A stretch of DNA of 64,000 bases from Sphingomonas mali NBRC 15500 (GTDB taxonomy: Bacteria; Pseudomonadota; Alphaproteobacteria; Sphingomonadales; Sphingomonadaceae). The notes under the pieces were generated by a model. The model searched no databases and was not told the DNA's origin. It was given only the letters and a program-made list of their open reading frames with translations. The stretch's first letter is position 1. Each line of letters opens with the position of its first letter. Shown piece by piece: positions 59,493 to 64,000 of this stretch. The stretch lies in assembly GCF_001598415.1 (NCBI RefSeq), contig NZ_BCYX01000019.1, positions 30,082 through 94,081 on the forward strand, read 5' to 3'. A program made the position numbers and the translations under genes.

Positions 59493-60653
59493 TCACGCGA
59501 CGGCCTGGCCTACCGGATCGACATCCCCACTTCTAATCATCTCGTCAAGCCAGCGCGCCGCCGCCTCGCTGAGTTGGGCGGGCACGGCATTGCCCAATTG
59601 ACGCATGCTCTCCGACCAGGAGCGGGGGAAAGCGAAGTCATCCGGCAACCCAACGAGACGCGCGGCTTCCCGAAGCGTGAAATAGCGCACCGATCCATCG
59701 TCGAGGACCATCATATTCTCGCCACCCGGCACGCCGTGATCGCCGGCCTTGAGCGCCTTGGACGGCAAGTCGAGCGGGCTACCCGTGTGCCCTTTGTAGA
59801 CCCGGGCGCCGGGCTGGAAGACATGATTGTCGCGACCCGTGGGATCGCCGAGATCGGCGAGCGTGTCGCGCACGGTCACCCAGGGCAGGCCCTCTGGCTC
59901 CCGTTCGCTCGTGCGCAGCCAAGCCACGCGCGCACGGTCGCGCTCCAATACCGGCGCGCGCGGAGCGATGCCGTGACGGTGCCAATAGTCGCCGGTCACG
60001 AACTGATCCCAAAGCAGGCGATCGCGCGAATGGGTGGGCGTCATCGGCGAGGGCGCGACACCGAGCGAGGTCGCGAGACCGAAGATCAACACGCGGAAAC
60101 GGATCTGCGGCGCGCCGAAATCGGCCGCGTTCACCACCTGGGCGATCACCTCATATTTGGCCGGTTTGCTCGAGGCGCGCAGGCGCTCGCGATGCTCATG
60201 GAATCCTTCACCGTCGCGGCGCTCATCCTGGGGATGGCGCAGGTGCTGCCTGATCCATTCGAGATAGGGCGAGAAGCGGGGCCCCGCGAGATTTCGGACA
60301 TTCTCGAACAGGAAACCCCTAGGCCCCGTCTCGCGGATCGCGCGGATCGCTTCGGGCCACATGTCGCGCAGATCCTCATGCCCGGCCTTCTTGCCGCCGA
60401 TCCCGAACGGCTGGCAAGGCGGCCCACCGGAGATGACCTCGATCTGGCCGCGATGCACGGCCCAGTCGATGTCGCGGACATCGGTGAGCTCCATCGGCCA
60501 GCGGGCGATGTGCTCGAGCCCCCGGTCACGATTGTGGCGCACGGTGCCGACCGCGTCGCGATCATATTCAGCCATGAGCGCGTGATCGAAGCCCGCTCGA
60601 GCCATGCCAAGCGCCATCCCGCCGCACCCGGCGAACAGTTCAGCCGTGCGCAT
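59493..60653 (-). CDS. DNA (cytosine-5) methyltransferase of the type II system
   Basis: This 386-aa m5C methyltransferase protects host sites from the adjacent nuclease. Conserved motifs in order: I AELFAGCGGMALGMARAGFD; IV SGGPPCQPFGIGG (catalytic Cys); VI GFLFENVRNL; VIII APQIRFRVLIFGL; X RQLGNAVPAQL. The target-recognition region lies between VIII and IX (~200-290). I use ATG 60653, where homology begins; a TTG at 60674 is possible. It overlaps the RHH gene by 14 bases and is transcribed with it. It might also serve the Druantia-like operon, since Druantia II systems carry an m5C methylase (DruM). Confidence 0.93.
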   Translation of the reverse strand: MRTAELFAGCGGMALGMARAGFDHALMAEYDRDAVGTVRHNRDRGLEHIARWPMELTDVRDIDWAVHRGQIEVISGGPPCQPFGIGGKKAGHEDLRDMWPEAIRAIRETGPRGFLFENVRNLAGPRFSPYLEWIRQHLRHPQDERRDGEGFHEHRERLRASSKPAKYEVIAQVVNAADFGAPQIRFRVLIFGLATSLGVAPSPMTPTHSRDRLLWDQFVTGDYWHRHGIAPRAPVLERDRARVAWLRTSEREPEGLPWVTVRDTLADLGDPTGRDNHVFQPGARVYKGHTGSPLDLPSKALKAGDHGVPGGENMMVLDDGSVRYFTLREAARLVGLPDDFAFPRSWSESMRQLGNAVPAQLSEAAARWLDEMIRSGDVDPVGQAVA

Positions 60654-60837
60654 TTTCGTCGCCCTTCGTTCCAAGCACCGACCCAGCTCCGATCTCGTCC
60701 AGGAATTTCTCCACGGCGCGGCGGACCAGCCATGCCTCCTTAACGCCCTCGCGCTCGGCGACGCGTTCCAATTGCGACTTGCGTTGGAAGGTCAGCGTCG
60801 TCGTCACGCGCTTCGCGTTTGCTCCGTCACGCCCCAT
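60640..60837 (-). CDS. Ribbon-helix-helix regulator of the restriction-modification operon
   Basis: A 65-aa protein with a beta strand (RVTTTLTFQRKSQLERVAER, residues ~10-29) followed by two helices (EGVKEAWLVRRAVEKFLDEI), the CopG/Arc/MetJ ribbon-helix-helix pattern. It is the first gene of the operon and overlaps the methyltransferase start. By analogy with controller proteins of type II systems it should repress or time its own operon. A likely operator with two CCGCGG palindromes one helical turn apart is found just upstream. ATG 60837 follows GGAG. Confidence 0.75.
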   Translation of the reverse strand: MGRDGANAKRVTTTLTFQRKSQLERVAEREGVKEAWLVRRAVEKFLDEIGAGSVLGTKGDENAHG

Positions 60838-60853
60838 CGATCAAACTCCTATA

Positions 60854-60906
60854 CCGCGGAATGCCGCGGATTGAATCGTTTTACAGCGCGATTCGTCTGG
60901 TTGCAA
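60854..60906 (-). promoter_or_regulatory. Promoter and twin CCGCGG operator of the restriction-modification operon
   Basis: On the minus strand a -35 TTGCAA (60901-60906) and a -10 TAAAAC (60878-60883) are separated by 17 bases. Immediately downstream of the expected start (about 60871) lie two CCGCGG palindromes at 60864-60869 and 60854-60859, spaced by exactly 10 bp. CCGCGG is also the known recognition site of Eco29kI-type enzymes. The remaining part of the 232-base divergent region should carry the HNH gene promoter, not identified. Confidence 0.6.
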
Positions 60907-61069
60907 CAGGAAGAACAGACTGCGAACGATAGTCAATCCGCCGCGCACTCCCGGGCCAGCTTTCCCACAGATATTTTTTCCGCGCGTCAGGGGCCCCGCC
61001 CCGTACCCTCGCCGACCGCGCTGGACATTCATGGACTGTAGTGAATGCTGGGATCAAAAGGGGGAACGA

Positions 61070-62206
61070 ATGGCGACTGGGGGAGAGCTTGCTGATCTGA
61101 CTGATCCGCGCGCCGTGCGCTTGGCGATGGCGCGGTTCCGGGAACTCGGGCGCGATGCATTCATCGCGGAATACAGCGTTCCGGAGGCGGGCTTCGATCG
61201 GTCCAGGGATCATTTCGTGGTCGAGGACGGGGTGGGCTATGACAGCAAGCCCCTGGCCGCCGCCGCATATGGGTTCCAGCACGGTCGCGCCAAAGCCCTT
61301 CACTCGGATGACTTCGCCGGTGGGGCTCCCGTCATCGCGCGTATGCATGCGCTCGGCTTCAAGGTTTCGCGCTGGCTATCGCCAAAGTTCGTCGAGGGCG
61401 AGATCTACGCGCGGCTTCCTATGCGCGAGCGCTTCGGCATCGCCGATGCCAACTTCGATAATGGCGTGTTTCGCCTCAAGGACACCAATTCGATCTGGCT
61501 GTTCGTCACCAGGGACAAGACCAAGGATCGAACGCAATATAAGGATCGGTTGGAGGGGGATATTCTCCAGTGGCAAGGCCAGATCCAGGGCCGCACCGAT
61601 CGCATGATCATCGATCACGAAGTGAACGGCGATGAGCTAATTGCCTTCTACCGCGAGAGCAAACGCCAATATCCCGAGGCCGGCTTCCGCTATGAAGGGC
61701 GGTTTCGCTATGTCGCCCACGCCGGCGGGAAGCCCACGAACTTCACGCTCCAGCGTTGGACGGGCCAGGCGAGCCTTGAGATTCCCGACAAGGAGTTCGA
61801 CCCCAAGACCATCGAGGATGGGCGCGAGAAGATCCTCCGCGCGGTCACGCGGCGGCAAGGACAGCCTCGCTTTCGGCGCGACCTACTAGCGGCTTATGGC
61901 GGCAAGTGCGTGGTGACCGGGTGCGGAATCGAGGCACTGCTCGAGGCCGCGCATATCCGCCCATTTCTCGGGAAGGAGACCAACGTCACGCAAAATGGTC
62001 TGCTGCTCCGCGCCGACATCCACACCCTGTTCGACCTCGGTTTCATCTCGGTCGCGGCCGATGGCGGTATCCTCACGTCCGAGAAGCTCATCAACACCGA
62101 ATACGCGGGCCTTTCCACGACGCGGATGAGATCCCCGCTCGTCGCGGGCGATAGCCCGAGCGCGAAGGCTCTCGCCTGGCACCGGGCCGAGCATGGGTAC
62201 GACTGA
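61070..62206 (+). CDS. HNH endonuclease, ScoMcrA-like, probably modification-dependent
   Basis: This 378-aa nuclease starts at ATG 61070 after AAGGGGGAA. The N-terminal region (AVRLAMARFRELGRDAFIAE, then DGVGYDSKPLAAAAYGFQHG) resembles the head domain of ScoMcrA-type enzymes. The middle (FRLKDTNSIWLFVTRDKTKD, then EGDILQWQGQIQGRTDRM) resembles DUF3427. The C-terminal HNH nuclease is AYGGKCVVTGCGIEALLEAA, then HIRPFLGKETNVTQNGLLLR and ADIHTLFDLGFISV (HNH_2 type, H-N-H with zinc Cys pair). ScoMcrA cuts methylated or phosphorothioated DNA. The gene is divergent from the methyltransferase operon, completing the defence island. Confidence 0.8.
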   Translation: MATGGELADLTDPRAVRLAMARFRELGRDAFIAEYSVPEAGFDRSRDHFVVEDGVGYDSKPLAAAAYGFQHGRAKALHSDDFAGGAPVIARMHALGFKVSRWLSPKFVEGEIYARLPMRERFGIADANFDNGVFRLKDTNSIWLFVTRDKTKDRTQYKDRLEGDILQWQGQIQGRTDRMIIDHEVNGDELIAFYRESKRQYPEAGFRYEGRFRYVAHAGGKPTNFTLQRWTGQASLEIPDKEFDPKTIEDGREKILRAVTRRQGQPRFRRDLLAAYGGKCVVTGCGIEALLEAAHIRPFLGKETNVTQNGLLLRADIHTLFDLGFISVAADGGILTSEKLINTEYAGLSTTRMRSPLVAGDSPSAKALAWHRAEHGYD

Positions 62207-62330
62207 TAAAGCGCAATCTTGTCGCATCATATTATTGATCGCCATCGCCGGTGACTGGTCACCATGATGTGGTTGCTCCTCGACAATATGGGTTGTGGCG
62301 TCTTCGGGGAGATCGCGACGGCATCGGGTA

Positions 62331-62936
62331 CTATGGCGAGGCTACCGCCAGGAGAGCGGGTACCTCGCCCAACCTGCGGCGGTGATAGGAAGCGAGCCGA
62401 CGGCGGAGATCTGGTCCTTCCGCCGCTAGGATAGCACTAACAAGGGATCGATATTCCTCATCGAGACATTTAAGCACGACCGCTTCCAGACGACGAAATG
62501 GTGCCAGGCGGTCATTGAGCTGCTGGATTGCGCGGACATGCTCCGCGCTGCCAGTCGCGCGGGCAATCTCGATGAACAGGTTTGCAGTTGCCGTGGCTAC
62601 ATCTTTCTCTTCTGCCACGGCCGCGCTGACGACACGTTCGCCGGAACCCGGGCGGATATGACGGGTGGCGGGACGGAGAAGCTGCGCGTTCCAGTCATAG
62701 AGATCGCGGAGTGCCGCTTCGGTCAGTTGGGGCACGCGGAACCCATTGTGGTTCGGCGCCTCGACCAGCCGCTCGCCGGTGAGGCGATGCAGTGCGTCGC
62801 GAATGGGCGTGATGCTGGCGGCGATCCGCTGTCCGATCAGCGCGGGTTCGATCGGGCTGCCGGGAGGTAGTTCGCCTTCGGCCAGCATGCGCTTCAGCTC
62901 GTGATAGACCCGCTCGAAGGTGGCGCCGGGACTCAT
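62331..62936 (-). CDS. GntR-family (FadR/VanR-type) transcriptional regulator
   Basis: This 201-aa protein begins at ATG 62936, 4 bases after the dioxygenase stop (a start at 62969 would overlap). N-terminal winged helix: TFERVYHELKRMLAEGELPP, then IGQRIAASITPIRDALHRLT, with EAPNHNGFRVP as the wing. A helical FCD-type ligand domain fills the rest (AALRDLYDWNAQLLRPATRH), but it is short and the metal-binding His set is not obvious. It ends the minus-strand operon with the dioxygenase gene, which it may control. It is too far from the lasso genes to assign it to them. The upstream 62207-62330 gap shows nothing. Confidence 0.8.
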   Translation of the reverse strand: MSPGATFERVYHELKRMLAEGELPPGSPIEPALIGQRIAASITPIRDALHRLTGERLVEAPNHNGFRVPQLTEAALRDLYDWNAQLLRPATRHIRPGSGERVVSAAVAEEKDVATATANLFIEIARATGSAEHVRAIQQLNDRLAPFRRLEAVVLKCLDEEYRSLVSAILAAEGPDLRRRLASYHRRRLGEVPALLAVASP

Positions 62937-62940
62937 CGCG

Positions 62941-63825
62941 TCATTCCCGTTCGCGTTGCCCGTCGACATGCGCCGCGATCAGCGCCTGCTGGTCCGGGCG
63001 CAGCGCGTCGACCGCGCCGATCGGGCCGGTGGGCGCGTCGTGGAGCAGGATCGACGGGCATTGGCCCTCGTAGTTGCCGAGGTTGGGGCGGTGCTGGCGG
63101 TAGCCGACCAGCGCCGCGAGCTCGGGCGCGAAATGCCGCGCGGTTTCTGGCGGATAGGCGAGCCACTGGTTCTCATAGGGCTTGAGCCAGCCCAGGCAGT
63201 AGCTGACGATCGCGCCGCGGCGGGTGGTGAAGCTGCGGTTGCCGCCGGCGCCGTGCAGCGTCGATCCGAGAAAGACGAGCGCGTCGCCGGGATCGAGCTC
63301 GATCGCGATCGGTGCGGTGTCGGGGCTCGGCTCGATCGCCTTTGCGCCATGGCTGTCGGGCCAGACCAGCGTCGTCCCGTTCATCTCGCGATACGGCGTG
63401 AACGGCCACATCACGTTGACGAGATATTCGATACTGCCGGTGGGGCCGCGCCACATGTCCTGGTCGCGGTGCGGCAATTGCGTCAGCGCTCGCGGGTGGA
63501 GCGCGATCGCCTGAGTCAGGTTGAGCTGGATGCAGTCGCACCAGGGCGCGAGGATGTGCTCGGCGATGGCGAGGATTACCGGGTGCATGACCAGCTCGGC
63601 GGCACGGGGGCTGCGGGCGAGCAGGCGCCCGAAGCGCTTGGTGCGCTCGCCATAGAAGCCACCCTGGCAGAATGGCGTGACGGCGAAGGCCTGGGCAAGG
63701 TCGTGGTCGAGACCCCCGATCGTCTCGGCGGGCAGGGCGCCGCTGAGGACGCAATAGCCATGCTCGAGGAGCTGCCGCGTCGGGTCGGGAACCGTCTCGG
63801 CGGATGGGAGCCGGGTCGCCATCAT
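62941..63825 (-). CDS. Phytanoyl-CoA dioxygenase (PhyH)-family protein
   Basis: This 294-aa Fe(II)/2-oxoglutarate-dependent oxygenase has the metal-binding H-x-D (LPHRDQDMWRGP), the distal His (FLGSTLHGAGGNRSF) and an Arg for 2-oxoglutarate (TTRRGAIVSYCLGW). The N-terminus (LLEHGYCVLSGALPAETIGG) is family-typical. Substrate is unknown; such enzymes hydroxylate lipids, amino acids or natural products. The ATG overlaps the stop of the upstream partial gene, so it belongs to an operon running in from beyond the window. The GntR gene is downstream. Confidence 0.87.
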   Translation of the reverse strand: MMATRLPSAETVPDPTRQLLEHGYCVLSGALPAETIGGLDHDLAQAFAVTPFCQGGFYGERTKRFGRLLARSPRAAELVMHPVILAIAEHILAPWCDCIQLNLTQAIALHPRALTQLPHRDQDMWRGPTGSIEYLVNVMWPFTPYREMNGTTLVWPDSHGAKAIEPSPDTAPIAIELDPGDALVFLGSTLHGAGGNRSFTTRRGAIVSYCLGWLKPYENQWLAYPPETARHFAPELAALVGYRQHRPNLGNYEGQCPSILLHDAPTGPIGAVDALRPDQQALIAAHVDGQRERE

Positions 63826-64000
63826 GCCGCCTCCCGTTCGAGCTCGGCCGGCGCGTGGATGCCGTTGGCCGCCAGGAGAACGGGCGTGTCCGGGGTGATC
63901 TCGATCCGGAGCGCGCCGAGCGTCATCCCGTCGATGGTGCGCGGACGGCCGAGTGGCTCGGCGCGCCAGCCGAATCGGAGCACCTGGTCGAGCCAGGCCT
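63822..64000 (-). CDS. Partial unknown gene (C-terminal 58 codons)
   Basis: A minus-strand frame open to the window edge ends with TGA at 63822-63824, overlapping the dioxygenase ATG. The visible part reads AWLDQVLRFGWRAEPLGRPR and then TIDGMTLGALRIEITPDTPV, ending in a charged ELEREAA. The beta-rich character suggests the end of an enzyme or binding protein, but I do not recognise it. The rest lies outside the window. Confidence 0.65.
   Translation of the reverse strand, partial: AWLDQVLRFGWRAEPLGRPRTIDGMTLGALRIEITPDTPVLLAANGIHAPAELEREAA

Noticed and set aside
62331..62936. Assigning the GntR regulator to the lasso locus
   Set aside because: Some lasso loci carry GntR regulators, but this one is 22 kb away and coupled to a dioxygenase gene.
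1..64000. CRISPR arrays, tRNA or rRNA genes
   Set aside because: No regularly spaced repeats, no cloverleaf-like motifs and no rRNA segments were noticed on reading both strands.

Overview
High-GC DNA from an alphaproteobacterium, most likely a Sphingomonadaceae member (Sphingomonas, Sphingobium or Sphingopyxis type). The reasons are the overall base composition, the form of the flagellar cluster, and a lasso-peptide locus whose precursor resembles the sphingonodins. No rRNA or tRNA genes and no CRISPR array were seen.

Region 1 (1-9.8 kb): the 3' part of a giant YD/RHS-repeat protein with LysM and glycine-rich segments and a variable C-terminal toxin-like tip. It is followed, with a 4-base overlap, by a less GC-rich presumed immunity gene. 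Next come two broken insertion sequences, an IS3-type 3' end fused to a 5'-truncated IS110/IS1111-type recombinase gene.

Region 2 (9.8-30.4 kb): a compact flagellar locus in two convergent operons. The plus-strand operon is flgF-flgG-flgA-flgH-flgI-flgB-flgC-fliE-fliF-(unknown)-fliH-fliI-fliJ-fliK-flgD-flgE-fliM-like-fliN-fliO-fliP-fliA-TPR-(unknown). The minus-strand operon is fliQ-fliR-flhB-flhA-TPR. Both operons are preceded by the same inverted repeat, GTCCC-N5-GGGAC. No fliG, motAB, filament, cap or chemotaxis gene lies in the window, and the fliM-like protein looks stripped down.

Region 3 (30.4-40.8 kb): a complete lasso-peptide locus of the proteobacterial isopeptidase type. Plus strand: TonB-dependent receptor with an STN domain, then the lasso isopeptidase. 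Minus strand: ECF sigma factor, FecR-like anti-sigma factor, precursor peptide A (41 aa, missed by length-filtered gene calling), leader peptidase B and cyclase C. The expected logic is peptide synthesis, uptake through the receptor, hydrolysis by the isopeptidase, and signalling from receptor through FecR to the sigma factor.

Region 4 (40.8-47.6 kb): accessory genes. These are an orphan sigma-region-4 protein, a nucleotidyltransferase-HEPN protein, a coiled-coil putative lipoprotein, a secreted zinc metalloprotease translationally coupled to a secreted trypsin-like protease with a duplicated C-terminal domain, a 129-aa orphan, and a probable gene remnant.

Region 5 (47.6-62.2 kb): a defence island. 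A three-gene operon ends in a 1969-aa DEAH helicase/DUF1998 protein (Druantia DruE-like). Facing it is a type II restriction-modification operon (RHH regulator, m5C methyltransferase, Eco29kI-family GIY-YIG nuclease, Vsr). Divergent from that is an HNH nuclease resembling ScoMcrA-type modification-dependent enzymes.

Region 6 (62.3-64 kb): a GntR regulator, a phytanoyl-CoA dioxygenase-family protein and a partial gene, all on the minus strand.
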